Source of the DNA: Ignavibacteriales bacterium
GTDB lineage: Bacteria > Bacteroidota > Ignavibacteria > Ignavibacteriales > Ignavibacteriaceae
Assembly: GCA_016182615.1 (NCBI GenBank)
Contig: JACPGF010000448.1
Coordinates: 1 to 32,676, forward strand
Direction of reading: 5' to 3'
DNA length: 32,676 nt
A program made the position numbers and the translations under genes. Shown here piece after piece: positions 1-9,291 of this stretch (positions within the stretch are counted from its first letter, which is position 1; each line of letters begins with the position of its first letter). The notes beneath the pieces are model-generated. The model was not told where the DNA came from and did not search any database. It was given only the letters and a program-made list of their open reading frames with translations.

Positions 1-169
1 CTATTGCTTCCAAATTTATGGTGTCCGGTCAGAGTTCCGGTGGTACTCAAACGTTAAATGGTAGCACGTGGCTCTTGCTATTTCGGTACTTCCCGGCTTC
101 AGAAACTCGATGTATGAATATGTTGCCATGATAAGTGAAAATCCGGAAGCCCGTCAAGGGTTGGAATAG
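1..169 (+). pseudogene. C-terminal remnant of an unidentified gene, frameshifted
   Basis: From base 3 one frame reads IASKFMVSGQSSGGTQTLNG. It runs into poor-looking sequence. The frame one base earlier then reads VALAISVLPGFRNSMYEYVA and continues MISENPEARQGLE to a TAG at 167-169. The two halves look like one protein end joined by a frameshift near 70-85. The upstream part lies outside the window, so I cannot tell a real pseudogene from a sequencing indel. I do not recognise the family. Confidence 0.35.
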
Positions 170-580
170 CTACGCCAAAGGCATAGGAAATAGAAACAAA
201 AAATACATTGCAGCTCCAGCAGAGCTAAATTTTTATAACTATCTATTTTAGATATTGTTTAAGAGAATCCCAACGATTTTTCAGGTGAACCCAACTGTTT
301 TACCATTCCCACTGAGATGTCCACCGCCTGAGGGTCTTGGCATATATCCTCTTTTTTTGTAGTTTTATATTGTAATTCGTTTTGTTCCCGTGCTCATTTA
401 GGTAGTGCGGTGGCAAAATTAGTGCACCGGACAATTTTTCCAAACAGGATACCATATATATATTTGTATGAAAATTGTTTTGCCATTCGATTTACTTACA
501 ATTCTTTTTGCTCCTGCCAGCCGAGTTTACCCGGCTCCCCATCACTATAAATTTCCATTTTTTTAATTATCGGTGGTTAT
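170..580. other. Intergenic region, no gene recognised
   Basis: No convincing reading frame is present. A TAnnTTTG-like box of the Bacteroidetes type lies at 459-466, but it sits in an AT-rich run and I see no TTG at the expected distance upstream, so I do not call it a promoter. It is the only candidate I see for driving the gene that starts at 581. Confidence 0.4.
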
Positions 581-3442
581 ATGAATACAGTATTAAAGAC
601 GTCTCTAATGCTTTTATTCCCGCTCACTCTGTTTGCGCAAAGTTCCAGCGTGTACCGTGCATACGGAATCCTTAACGGTTATAGCATCAGTTCTGTGTTT
701 TCGAACTATGGAGTTTTTTCACAACCATCTCTTGGTCACAACCCTCGTGGAGCATGGCATCAACCCAACAACGGATATATTGGCGATTTAAGCTTTGTAA
801 TCGGGCTGGAATTACCTATAAAAGACTATGATGGCAATGGAACACTTGATACATTGCATGGCGTTGTTATTACTGCTGTTTCAAGACCCGGTGGCGGGAA
901 GGATGTCGATGGTTATTTCAGTGGTTTTGAGCCGCTCCCCGGATACAATAATCCTGTGCAATTGGACAAGGGCATTGCCCTTAGTGATGACCCGACAACA
1001 TGGCCGGCATCGTGGCCGGACCACCCGGAGTATCCGGCAAATACTTGGAACGGCCTGCTTGGCGCAAATGTATTTATTCCCGGCCGGGAAGCATTGTTCG
1101 TGGTTGACGATGCTAATGAAAGAACATATTTCAAACGGTATGGATTCCTCCCTGATTCTACCAACCCATCGCGTAAAGGGTATGGTTTGGAAGTTAAAGT
1201 GAGGGTTATACAATCATCCCTTCCTGAATTAGCTGATGCCCTTATTTTTGTTTACGAAATTAAAAACAATAGCAAGTACACGTATAACAAGATGGTTCTC
1301 GGTGAATTAAACGGCTCCTATATAGGAATAGCAGGCAATGAGTGGAATGATGACTACGTTGCTCTTTATCCCAAAGATGATCTGGTGATCACCGGAGATT
1401 TTGACAACTGGATTAATCCCTCCTCAAATCCTACTTGGATTGGCCCGGTGGGTAAGTACGGAAACACCTTCATTGAAAGCCCCGGGCAACAAAAGATTGG
1501 AAGTTTTTACGCATTTATGCCTTCCGGAAATATCCGCATGGGTGATGATGAGAGTATGTGGCAGCGGATAATTCCGGGCACCCGCGTTATTCCCGCTAAT
1601 ACAACCTATGGAAACGATTCTATTCCTTTGGTCAGCAGCGGTGCGGATTGTGATAATTTGTATGGCACGCATTCATTTTCATTAGCCCCCGGAGCGGTTA
1701 AACGCATTTCCTCGGTTTTAGCTTTTGGCTACAATAAAGATGAAATATACAGCAATATCATGAACGCTTCGGCGTTATACTTTAATAATTTTAACAGAGC
1801 CCTTAACGCTGCCAGATTATCTTTCAACTCGCATATGAATAATCCTCAGCTTTCCGGAACATCAACTATTCAATGGCAGTCATCCTCTTTAAATCAAGGC
1901 ACTGTCGATATAGACTATTCGGCAGATAAAGGCTCAACTTGGACACGGGTAGCCGTCGGCATATCTAATTCCGGCAGTTTTTTCTGGAATACTCTAACCT
2001 ATGCCGATAGCAAGTTCGGGATGTTGCGAATTTTGCTTAAAGATACGGATGGAAACAAGGTTGCTATTGCTCAAAGCAACAAGTTTACAATAAATAACGC
2101 TTACAATGCAGCACCATTTTTATCCTTTAATAATATTTTTCAGAACCAAACAATAAACGATTCAATATATCAACTTAACATTTCAGCAGCGGATCCGGAA
2201 AATAGTATTATCAATTTAAAGCTGTATTCCGTGGATAATGAAACAGTAAATTCTGCAGTAATTCTTGAGAAAAATCTACCGTCAGATACACTAGACCAAA
2301 TAATACCAATAAATCTTTGCAGGGCGCCAAATACTAATCATCTCTCGCTGCAAGCGGTAATTTCCGACGGCCAGAATACAATCACGTATGCATCAGCAGA
2401 GTTTATCAAACAGACAACAACGGGTTATATATCCACTAACAATTATTCATTTATTAGCGGTCATACTTCCGCGCAAGTTCTTGTCCGTATTGGAGACAAA
2501 AACCTCATAAACAGTCATAGTTATACTATTACATTTGATGATACTACGAATCCCGGAGTTGAGAAATTCTATTCGGTCTGGAGCGATGATGGGCTTAGTT
2601 ATTTATTAAGGAATAAGACTTTAAGAGCTGGTTACGAGTCGGAAATGTTTGATGGGATATATTTTCAGGCAAATGATTTCTTTACAAGCAAAGATACCGC
2701 GAAAAGCAAATGGCATATTAACAATGCAAACTCCTTACCTTTAATAAATTTTTCACCTTTAACTGTTACAGGTGTGAAAGTATTAAAAAGTCCAAGAGAC
2801 TACGCGGTTGTTTTCTCCAATTCTTATAACGAAACGTCTAACGATCTGGACAATTTGCTGGGCAGCCATTATCCTGTTTACACCAACCTTAATTTTAGGG
2901 TATACGATATAACAAGCGGGGTGCCGGAACGGATAAAATTTGCCCATATCTCTTCATCGTTATTTTCATCCGACACCCTTTCGGCAAATGATGCGCTGGC
3001 TTTGAGCGATGCACAGGGTAAAAATCTCGCGTGGGTAATCCGCTTTACCGGCAGTCAAAACAGTTATATTCCCCAGGGTGGAGACACACTATACTTTTGT
3101 ACAAATAAAGGTTTATCATTCTACGATACACTTCGTATTAGCGGGCTTACGTTGGATGTTAAAAGTGAGCAGGGGCCTGTATTCTATGCAGTATCCCAAA
3201 ATTATCCTAACCCGTTTAATCCCTCGACAACGGTCAGGTATGCAGTACCGCAAAGATCAATGGTAAACATTCAAGTGTTTAATACGCTCGGTCAGTTGGT
3301 AAAAACCGTTATTAACACAGAGCAGCAGCCGGGCACATACACGGTTGCACTGAATATGCAAGGTTTTGCATCCGGAATTTATTTTTACAGAGTTACTATC
3401 GGCATCCAGACTGCAACAAAGAAAATGCTGTTACTTAGATAG
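581..3442 (+). CDS. Secreted protein with type IX secretion (Por) C-terminal sorting domain
   Basis: This 953-residue protein starts with a Sec signal peptide (residues 1-20, hydrophobic core LMLLFPLTLF, likely cleavage after FAQ). It ends in a type A T9SS sorting domain at about 872-953: NYPNPFNPST, then VNIQVFNTLGQLVK, then a final YFYRVTIG strand and a KKMLLLR end. In this family the sorting domain directs the protein across the outer membrane and is usually removed while the cargo is anchored or released. The body between about 30 and 860 is large, polar and beta-rich. A stretch near residues 425-510 resembles an Ig/FN3-like surface domain. No catalytic motif is visible, so I infer a surface or extracellular protein without assigning an activity. 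A shorter overlapping frame at 475-675 is a shadow. Confidence 0.88.
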   Translation: MNTVLKTSLMLLFPLTLFAQSSSVYRAYGILNGYSISSVFSNYGVFSQPSLGHNPRGAWHQPNNGYIGDLSFVIGLELPIKDYDGNGTLDTLHGVVITAVSRPGGGKDVDGYFSGFEPLPGYNNPVQLDKGIALSDDPTTWPASWPDHPEYPANTWNGLLGANVFIPGREALFVVDDANERTYFKRYGFLPDSTNPSRKGYGLEVKVRVIQSSLPELADALIFVYEIKNNSKYTYNKMVLGELNGSYIGIAGNEWNDDYVALYPKDDLVITGDFDNWINPSSNPTWIGPVGKYGNTFIESPGQQKIGSFYAFMPSGNIRMGDDESMWQRIIPGTRVIPANTTYGNDSIPLVSSGADCDNLYGTHSFSLAPGAVKRISSVLAFGYNKDEIYSNIMNASALYFNNFNRALNAARLSFNSHMNNPQLSGTSTIQWQSSSLNQGTVDIDYSADKGSTWTRVAVGISNSGSFFWNTLTYADSKFGMLRILLKDTDGNKVAIAQSNKFTINNAYNAAPFLSFNNIFQNQTINDSIYQLNISAADPENSIINLKLYSVDNETVNSAVILEKNLPSDTLDQIIPINLCRAPNTNHLSLQAVISDGQNTITYASAEFIKQTTTGYISTNNYSFISGHTSAQVLVRIGDKNLINSHSYTITFDDTTNPGVEKFYSVWSDDGLSYLLRNKTLRAGYESEMFDGIYFQANDFFTSKDTAKSKWHINNANSLPLINFSPLTVTGVKVLKSPRDYAVVFSNSYNETSNDLDNLLGSHYPVYTNLNFRVYDITSGVPERIKFAHISSSLFSSDTLSANDALALSDAQGKNLAWVIRFTGSQNSYIPQGGDTLYFCTNKGLSFYDTLRISGLTLDVKSEQGPVFYAVSQNYPNPFNPSTTVRYAVPQRSMVNIQVFNTLGQLVKTVINTEQQPGTYTVALNMQGFASGIYFYRVTIGIQTATKKMLLLR

Positions 3443-3480
3443 GGTTAATATATCACTACTGACCGAGAAAAATAAAACCA

Positions 3481-3504
3481 CGGGAGCCGCAAAAACGACT
3501 CCCG
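3481..3504 (+). terminator. Possible stem-loop terminator after the T9SS cargo gene
   Basis: CGGGAG at 3481-3486 pairs perfectly with CTCCCG at 3499-3504 across a 12-nt loop, 39 nt after the stop codon. There is no T-run behind it, so it is either a weak or factor-dependent terminator, or a leftover end of the decayed IS that follows. Confidence 0.35.
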
Positions 3505-3545
3505 GATGTCGTAAATTTGTGTGACAAAACAACATAGGAAACGAC

Positions 3546-4232
3546 ATGCTCAAAGATACGGAAATCAAATTAGTCGGTCAGACGATATTAGGACAAATGT
3601 TAAATCTAGTTGACAAGATCAAATTTTCCGCATTAGTCCAGAAGAAGGACAATGACCGTTATTATCAGGCATTTAAGAGCTGGGTTCGTTTTTTACTATG
3701 CTGTTCGGAATACTAAGCAGGTGCGATTCTATGGGCCAAATGTGCGAGGGGATGAAAGGATTGAGCGGAAAACTTAACCAATTAGATTAGATCAAGCCCA
3801 TGCCAAGAGTATCGCGGGTGACGGGTTAAAGAATCGTGTTAATACGTTTTTTAAGAACTCTATTTTCTCTTGGTGGAACAGTATAAGGATTTTTTGCCGG
3901 CCATGCAGCAGAGAGGTCGGCCAGCCGGATCAATGATCTAACGATAAAAGAGCTCGTGATTATCGATTCGACAACAATTGGGTTGTTTAGCAATATACTT
4001 AAAGGGGTGGGGAGAAATACCAAGGATGACGGGAGGAAAAAAGGCGGTTTAAAAGTACACAGGTAAATTGATGCCGTGCAATATATCGGGGGGTTTATAC
4101 CGATGACAGAAGTAGTGGTGCATGACAAGAATTTTCTGGAGAGAATCAATATTCCGCCTCATAGTATGTTGGTAATTGCTCTATTCCATCAGTATTTTGC
4201 GGAGTGGAACGGCTCAACTGCTCAATCGAACT
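3546..4232 (+). pseudogene. Decayed IS4-family transposase (DUF4372-type)
   Basis: The ATG at 3546 opens MLKDTEIKLVGQTILGQMLN and then SWVRFLLC, like the N-terminal DUF4372 region of IS4-type transposases. The frame then breaks. The next frame reads TMLFGILSRCDSMGQMCEGM and KGLSGKLNQL. Another frame reads DQAHAKSIAGDGLKNRVNTF. A further frame reads TIKELVIIDSTTIGLFSNIL followed by KGVGRNTKD, which carries the first catalytic Asp (IDSTT), and then EVVVHDKNFLERINIPPHSM. At least three frameshifts and a stop in KVHR(stop) make it non-functional. The C-terminal half with the Y-R-E-K motif is missing or unrecognisable. Terminal repeats could not be defined. Confidence 0.8.
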
Positions 4233-4388
4233 AAAGTTATTTGAATTTTGAGGCTCAAAACGCTATCACTAAATTTGGTTTCCAAATAAATTGTCCCTAT
4301 CCACGTGGCTGAAAAAAATCCGCATTGACCGGGTTTATCCAATTTCTAAATCCTGCCTGAATGGATTAAAATTTGCCATCAAATTTAA

Positions 4389-4526
4389 GAACATTGTGTA
4401 AGGTGTGGCGGTAAAAAGGTAGTTTGCCGTTTAGATGGGAATTATCATATCACCATTACCTTCTTTGGCAGGCAAGATGATAGATTTTTTTCGGCAAACT
4501 ATTTTAATGGTGTCACCCCACTTTAG
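4389..4526 (+). pseudogene. Short coding-like fragment, 45 codons, unidentified
   Basis: The frame open from 4389 to the TAG at 4524-4526 reads EHCVRCGGKKVVCRLDGNYH, then ITITFFGRQDDRFFSANYFN, then GVTPL. Alternating hydrophobic strands and a CxxCGG start look like real protein rather than noise, but there is no start codon and a stop lies just upstream. It could be the end of a lost gene next to the IS4 remnant. A 10-bp inverted repeat (4420-4429 with 4492-4501) overlaps it, so a small MITE-like element is the alternative. Confidence 0.3.
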
Positions 4527-4577
4527 TAGCAGGCAAATGAATCTAATCGTGTTGACTGATTACTTCCCATTTCCGGT

Positions 4578-5102
4578 TTAAGCGGATGCTTTTTTTATAG
4601 CAATTTCGATTTTGTTTAACTGCAAAACAACAATAATTAAAGTAACCGTTGAACTGCCAAAAATTGCATGCAGAACAGGCGCGGGTAAAGCTTTAACGGC
4701 TCCCGAGGCAACCTGAAAACTTCCCCACTGAATTGTAATGAATAACACCTGCAAGGTACACGAGATTTGTGCAGACATAGTATCAAGTGCCAAGAAAACA
4801 GGCTCTCTTTTTTGCAGGGGGAGCGCCAATAGCATCTCCCGGTGTGGTATATTAATGAGATGTGGCTTTTTCCTTATGAATCGTGATACTCCGTAAAATA
4901 GCAGAACGAGAACCCAACTGATTGCATTAAGGAGAAACCACGAGAAAACTGAACTTTTTGCCCAACTATCAGGTGTCCCTGATGCATCGAAATGCACAGG
5001 TATGGTTGCCGGTAATTGCAGGTAGAAACACAGTGATACAGTAAATGCCAACAGCACAGTACTGATATGCCACCACGACAAAAAAGCATTTTTTCCGGAC
5101 AT
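4578..5102 (-). CDS. DUF1648-domain integral membrane protein
   Basis: This 174-residue protein has about four membrane segments (near residues 9-30, 54-72, 112-130 and 140-162). After the first it carries the motif LPATIPVHFDASGTPDSW, which is the hallmark of the DUF1648 family. DUF1648 proteins are small membrane proteins, often linked to peptide or antibiotic transport regulators in Firmicutes (SdpI-like). Their biochemical role is unsettled. It lies 21 nt after the SIMPL-domain gene on the same strand, so the two are probably co-transcribed, which hints at a shared envelope function (inference). It ends just before IS4 and other gene debris, so it is the last gene of its unit. Confidence 0.75.
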   Translation of the reverse strand: MSGKNAFLSWWHISTVLLAFTVSLCFYLQLPATIPVHFDASGTPDSWAKSSVFSWFLLNAISWVLVLLFYGVSRFIRKKPHLINIPHREMLLALPLQKREPVFLALDTMSAQISCTLQVLFITIQWGSFQVASGAVKALPAPVLHAIFGSSTVTLIIVVLQLNKIEIAIKKASA

Positions 5103-5123
5103 GCCGAAACTCAGAATTCTGAA

Positions 5124-5885
5124 TTAATCGACAGAATATTGCAACCGCACAGTGGTTGTCGCAGTTTTCTTTTTAGAACCGGTATTATAGCTGCCGCTCC
5201 ATGAAAGGCTTTCGTCTGAGTTTTGCGCGGTAATCTGGAATACGCCCAGAGTGGCATTCTTCAAGTCGCCAAGACCGCCGTTGGAATTTTTGGCAATACT
5301 CTCAGCCCGCATTCTTGCATTTTTTGTTGCTTCGGAAATAACGGAAAGTTTTACTTCGTCAAGTTTGGTGTAAAAGTATGAAGGGGGCATAGAATAGAAC
5401 TCGACACCACGATTAATAATTTCCGTTATCTCGCGTGCAACGGTTTCTACTCTGTCCACGTTTTTTGATTCTATGCGGACACTTTGAGAAAGCTGAAACC
5501 CCGAAAACACATCCCGCTCGGTGTTGTTTTCTTTAATGTGCTGAAACTCTTTATTGATACTTATTGATGAAAAGGTAATTTCTTTATTATCAACGCCTTT
5601 TTTCTTAAGATAATCCTCAACAACTTTTCTGTCCTCATTAAGCAGTTTGTAAGCGTTTTGCAGGTTCATATCAACCCTTCTAAAATCCCCCGAGCACACT
5701 GCCAGATCAGCTTCGAAATTAACCGTTCCGATACCGGTTACGCTGATAAGCTCTTGCGCCTTATTGCGGTTAACAAAAGCACGTGCAATAATGGTAACGG
5801 CAATGATAACAATTAATCCAATGCCGATAAGTTTTATATAATCGGTAGTTAGTCTTTTAATGAAGCCTTCTTCTTCGTGTGCCAT
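5124..5885 (-). CDS. SIMPL-domain (DUF541) membrane-anchored protein
   Basis: This 253-residue protein has a charged N-terminus, one membrane anchor at about residues 18-37 (IKLIGIGLIVIIAVTIIA), and an extracytoplasmic SIMPL/DUF541 domain from about 45 to the end. The family start ISVTGIGTVNFEADLAVCSG, the central YLKKKGVDNKEITFSSISIN, and the NARMRAESIAKNSNGGLGDL stretch are all present, as is the terminal VRLQYSVD strand. Bacterial SIMPL proteins such as BP26/OMP28 form oligomeric channel-like rings at the envelope and are tied to oxidative stress in E. coli (YggE). No enzyme residues are known. It is the first gene of a probable two-gene unit with the DUF1648 gene downstream. Confidence 0.85.
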   Translation of the reverse strand: MAHEEEGFIKRLTTDYIKLIGIGLIVIIAVTIIARAFVNRNKAQELISVTGIGTVNFEADLAVCSGDFRRVDMNLQNAYKLLNEDRKVVEDYLKKKGVDNKEITFSSISINKEFQHIKENNTERDVFSGFQLSQSVRIESKNVDRVETVAREITEIINRGVEFYSMPPSYFYTKLDEVKLSVISEATKNARMRAESIAKNSNGGLGDLKNATLGVFQITAQNSDESLSWSGSYNTGSKKKTATTTVRLQYSVD

Positions 5886-5967
5886 ATAACCTCTCTTATG
5901 GAAATACTATTTAAAAATAAAATGCATAGAGTTAAACAATGCATGGCTTAAACTCAATCCGGGATTC

Positions 5968-6789
5968 CTATTTCTTGTACGGAAAAAGGAATGTTAAGGG
6001 GCGCTCCAAACGGTTAGCCCATGCAGATTCTGTGTGCTGTGCGCCCCGGGCATAGTAATAATCGATGTCTTCTCCAATGATATATCCTTTTTGCGAAAGC
6101 AGCGTAAACATTTTTTGTGCATCTTTTTTACCGTCTTCCCCGCTGTCGATATAAAATGTCACACGGGGGTGATCCTCTGCAAAAAGTACCATCTTGAATG
6201 ATTTATCATTACTGAAATAAAAGGAACTGGAAAGGCATCCCGCTTTTCCGAAAACATCACCATGTTTCCAAACTGTTAGCAGTGAACACAAACCACCCAT
6301 CGAAGAACCCATGATAGCGGTATTTTCTTTTTCGGGTTTGGTACGGTACCTGCTGTCTATAAAAGGTTTCAGCTCACGGGTCAGGAAATTGCGGTAATAC
6401 ATTCCTGTCTGGCAATCGCTATATTCATAAAGCCTGTCGGGAGTATTATTTATACCGACAATAATAATTTCTTCCATTTTGGCTTCTGCAATCAGTCTAT
6501 CAGCCCACTCATCAACCCGCCAGTCGGCTCCGGCATAAGAAGTGCGTGGATCCATGATGTTTTGCCCGTCATGCATGTATAAAACAGGATAAGTTTTCCC
6601 TGTATCCAAACTATATGTTGGGGGGAGCCAGATAATAATATCGCGCTTGTGTGGCAAACCAACCGCGGTAACATCGCGAACATACTCCACTTTACCGACT
6701 ATAAGGTCGCGCGATTCAAATCCATTTTGTTGGATTTTTTTGCTTGATGGGGCACTCTTGGAATTGCGTTTTACTATTCTAACGGGCAT
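5968..6789 (-). CDS. Alpha/beta-hydrolase, putative esterase family (PF00756 type)
   Basis: This 273-residue protein has the esterase-D/CE1-like layout. YPVLYMHDGQN is at about 67-77, the nucleophile elbow GSSMGG is at 161-166 with Ser163 as nucleophile, the YIDSGEDG acid region is at 213-220, and the catalytic His is in GAQHTESAWANRL (His252). Relatives hydrolyse ester bonds of carbohydrate-linked or siderophore substrates, but the substrate cannot be read from sequence. The first 25 residues are basic and polar and lack a signal peptide, so a cytoplasmic location is likely unless the start is wrong. It is monocistronic and divergent from the S9 peptidase gene, sharing a 324-nt intergenic region with it. 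Confidence 0.85.
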   Translation of the reverse strand: MPVRIVKRNSKSAPSSKKIQQNGFESRDLIVGKVEYVRDVTAVGLPHKRDIIIWLPPTYSLDTGKTYPVLYMHDGQNIMDPRTSYAGADWRVDEWADRLIAEAKMEEIIIVGINNTPDRLYEYSDCQTGMYYRNFLTRELKPFIDSRYRTKPEKENTAIMGSSMGGLCSLLTVWKHGDVFGKAGCLSSSFYFSNDKSFKMVLFAEDHPRVTFYIDSGEDGKKDAQKMFTLLSQKGYIIGEDIDYYYARGAQHTESAWANRLERPLTFLFPYKK

Positions 6790-7113
6790 TTTACCAATAC
6801 TTAATTATTAAATTCTATTACAACTACTGCTTGCTAAAAACATATATCTAATATAGCAAACAGGAGTCTGATTGTGAAATATTCCTTTACACTTAACAAC
6901 CTATTGCAAAATTGCCGGGATGTTGATTGCCTATCCCCAAGATTTATTTTCAACTTGCTTCATCAGTTTTCCGGATAATCTGCCAGTTTTCTTTATAAGC
7001 GGTAATAAGAACAGGATGAATGGTTTTGATAAAAGCTGGTATTTTGTATTTTTTCAATAGTAATTCCATAAGTTACACTGAGCAACACCCTACTAACAAA
7101 AACAGAGAAACAT
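6790..7113. other. Divergent intergenic region between esterase and S9 peptidase genes
   Basis: The 324 bases must hold the promoters of both flanking genes. I see no exact TTG/TAnnTTTG pair on either strand. A minus-strand stretch around 6958-7030 reads KTIHPVLITAYKENWQIIRK before a stop and looks faintly coding, but it has no start and is too short to call. Confidence 0.4.
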
Positions 7114-9039
7114 ATGAAAAAATTCTTTTTTCTTTTACTTCTGATATTTACTTCAGCCCGCCCACAGAACCTTCCGGTACCCGACAACATGGTTTTAAAA
7201 GGCGTTCCACAAATACCTGCAGGATTGGCAGCAGAAGTTGGGCGTTATACCGAATTCCGTTCGGCTTCATTTACACAGTGGCACCCGGTAAAAAAAGAAA
7301 TGTTGATCGCGACCCGCTTTGGCGAAGTAGCGCAGATTCATCAAGTTGCATTTCCCGGAGGGGACAGGAAACAATTAACATTTTTCAAAGAGCCCGTAAG
7401 ATGGGCTGCTTATGAGCCAAAAGAGGGCAAGTATTTTATTTTCGGCAAGGATATCGGCGGTAACGAGAACTGGCAGCTTTTCCGCTTTGATGTTGCTGAT
7501 GCAAAGGTTAGCATGCTGACTGATGGAAAATCGCGTAACAGTTTGATGGGTTTTTCGAACAAAGGCGACAGAGCACTATTTGCATCAAATAAACGGAATG
7601 GTAATGATGTGGATTTTTATATTATGGATCCTTTACATCCCGAAGGTGCAAAACTACTGCTGGAAAACAAAGGCGGTGGTTGGGGTGTTATGGATTGGTC
7701 TCCCGATGATAAACAATTACTGATCGAGGAAGGTATCTCCGCGAATGAAAGTTATATATGGTTGTTTACGATAGCAACAGGTGAGAAAAAACTCCTTACC
7801 CCGAAACCTGAAAAAGGACAGGTAGCATACGGAGGAGCTGAATTTGATAAAACCGGGAAAGGCATTTATCTCACTACCGATAAAGATAATGAATTCTACC
7901 GTTTAGGTTATATGAATCTTGAAAATTTGAAAGTTAACTGGCTTGCCGCAGATATCAAATGGGATGTCTCCGGGTTTTCACTTAGTAAGAACAAAGAGAT
8001 GCTCCTTTTTACTTCTAACGAAGAAGGTGTATCTGCCATGCACTTATTGAATCTTAAGACGAATAAATATATAGAACTTCCCAAAATTCCCGTAGGCATT
8101 ATTGGCGGTTATGCGTGGCATCATAACAATGAAGATATCGGGCTTACCTATGGTTCGGCCCGCTCGCAATTTGATGCTTATACAATTAACATTAAGAAGA
8201 AAACATTTACCCGTTGGACAGAAAGTGAGACCGCGGGTATTAACACGGCAGCCCTTTCAGAGGCCAAAGTTGTCAGATGGAAAGGTTTCGACGGACTCGC
8301 GCTTTCAGGATTTTTATACATGCCGCCTGCAAAATTTTCCGGTAAACACGCGGTTATTATAGATGTCCATGGCGGCCCGGAAGGACAGGCAAGTCCGACC
8401 TTTTTAGGCAGGGATAATTATCTTTTGAATGAACTTGGCGTTGCTATTATTTACCCGAACGTGCGGGGCTCCACAGGTTTCGGAAAAACTTTTCTTGCAA
8501 TGGATAACGGCTTTTTACGAGAGAATTCCTACAAGGATGTTGAGACACTTATTGAATGGATTAAACAACAGCCGGAGTTAGATGGAAACCGAATCATGGT
8601 AACCGGTGGCAGTTACGGTGGAAATGTTACACTGGCAATGTCTTCTTTTTACAGCGACAAAATTACTTGTGCCCTTTCTGTCGTTGGCGCAAGCAGCCTT
8701 GTAACCTTTCTTGAAAATACAGCGGGTTACCGCCGCGACTTGCGCCGTGTTGAGTATGGCGATGAGCGCGACCCCAAGATGCGGGAATACCTGTTAAAAA
8801 TTGCCCCGATAAACTCGGTCGAAAAAATTAAAAAGCCGCTGTTTATCGTGCAGGGGGCAAACGACCCCCGTGTGCCTGCTTCTGAAGGTGACCAGATTGT
8901 AAACAAGATGATTGAAATGAAAATTCCTGTCTGGTATATGCTTGCAAAAGACGAGGGCCACGGTTTTGCTAAAAAAGTAAACCGCGATTATCAATTCTAT
9001 GCAACAGTTATGTTTATTAAAGAGTTTTTGCTTAAATAA
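7114..9039 (+). CDS. Prolyl oligopeptidase family (S9) serine peptidase, exported
   Basis: This 641-residue protein has a signal peptide (MKKFFFLLLLIFTSARPQ). A beta-propeller of WD40-like/PD40 repeats spans about 60-370 and includes SPDDKQLLI and FSNKGDRALF. The S9 alpha/beta-hydrolase domain spans about 385-641. The catalytic triad is visible: Ser500 in GGSYGG, Asp584 in ANDPRVP and His616 in DEGHGF. The oxyanion and propeller-gate context YPNVRGSTGFGK is also typical. Family members cleave short peptides, often after Pro or as dipeptidyl/acyl-aminoacyl peptidases. With the signal peptide it likely works in the periplasm on imported peptides. It is a single-gene unit closed by the strong hairpin at 9071-9109. 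Confidence 0.92.
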   Translation: MKKFFFLLLLIFTSARPQNLPVPDNMVLKGVPQIPAGLAAEVGRYTEFRSASFTQWHPVKKEMLIATRFGEVAQIHQVAFPGGDRKQLTFFKEPVRWAAYEPKEGKYFIFGKDIGGNENWQLFRFDVADAKVSMLTDGKSRNSLMGFSNKGDRALFASNKRNGNDVDFYIMDPLHPEGAKLLLENKGGGWGVMDWSPDDKQLLIEEGISANESYIWLFTIATGEKKLLTPKPEKGQVAYGGAEFDKTGKGIYLTTDKDNEFYRLGYMNLENLKVNWLAADIKWDVSGFSLSKNKEMLLFTSNEEGVSAMHLLNLKTNKYIELPKIPVGIIGGYAWHHNNEDIGLTYGSARSQFDAYTINIKKKTFTRWTESETAGINTAALSEAKVVRWKGFDGLALSGFLYMPPAKFSGKHAVIIDVHGGPEGQASPTFLGRDNYLLNELGVAIIYPNVRGSTGFGKTFLAMDNGFLRENSYKDVETLIEWIKQQPELDGNRIMVTGGSYGGNVTLAMSSFYSDKITCALSVVGASSLVTFLENTAGYRRDLRRVEYGDERDPKMREYLLKIAPINSVEKIKKPLFIVQGANDPRVPASEGDQIVNKMIEMKIPVWYMLAKDEGHGFAKKVNRDYQFYATVMFIKEFLLK

Positions 9040-9070
9040 CTGTTCTTTTGAAAATAATCATTTTTTTTGA

Positions 9071-9109
9071 GCCGCTGCCTGCAACTGATTTTCGGGCAGC
9101 GGCTTTTTT
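9071..9109 (+). terminator. Rho-independent terminator of the S9 peptidase gene
   Basis: GCCGCTGCC (9071-9079) pairs perfectly with GGCAGCGGC (9095-9103) and is followed by six T at 9104-9109. An upstream T-run at 9061-9068 gives an A-tract on the other strand, but no minus-strand gene needs it here. Confidence 0.92.
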
Positions 9110-9291
9110 ATTTTGTTTATTGCTTGTTGTAAACCCGCGAAAATACATGTCAAAATCGGCAAAGTGGCATTGATAATCGGTAACTTTAACATGTGGAACC
9201 TTTACCCGGTTAGAGAAAAAGCTCAATATCGTATAGAAATAACAGAGTTTCTAGTTACCTTTAGAGTATTAAAAGTAAAAAAAACATATCT

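Noticed and set aside
3826-4149. Minus-strand 107-codon frame
   Set aside because: It is antisense to the recognisable IS4 transposase remnant and has no protein-like features of its own.
4420-4501. Complete MITE
   Set aside because: Only a 10-bp inverted repeat is shared, no target duplication is seen, and one frame runs through it. It is kept only as a low-confidence alternative.
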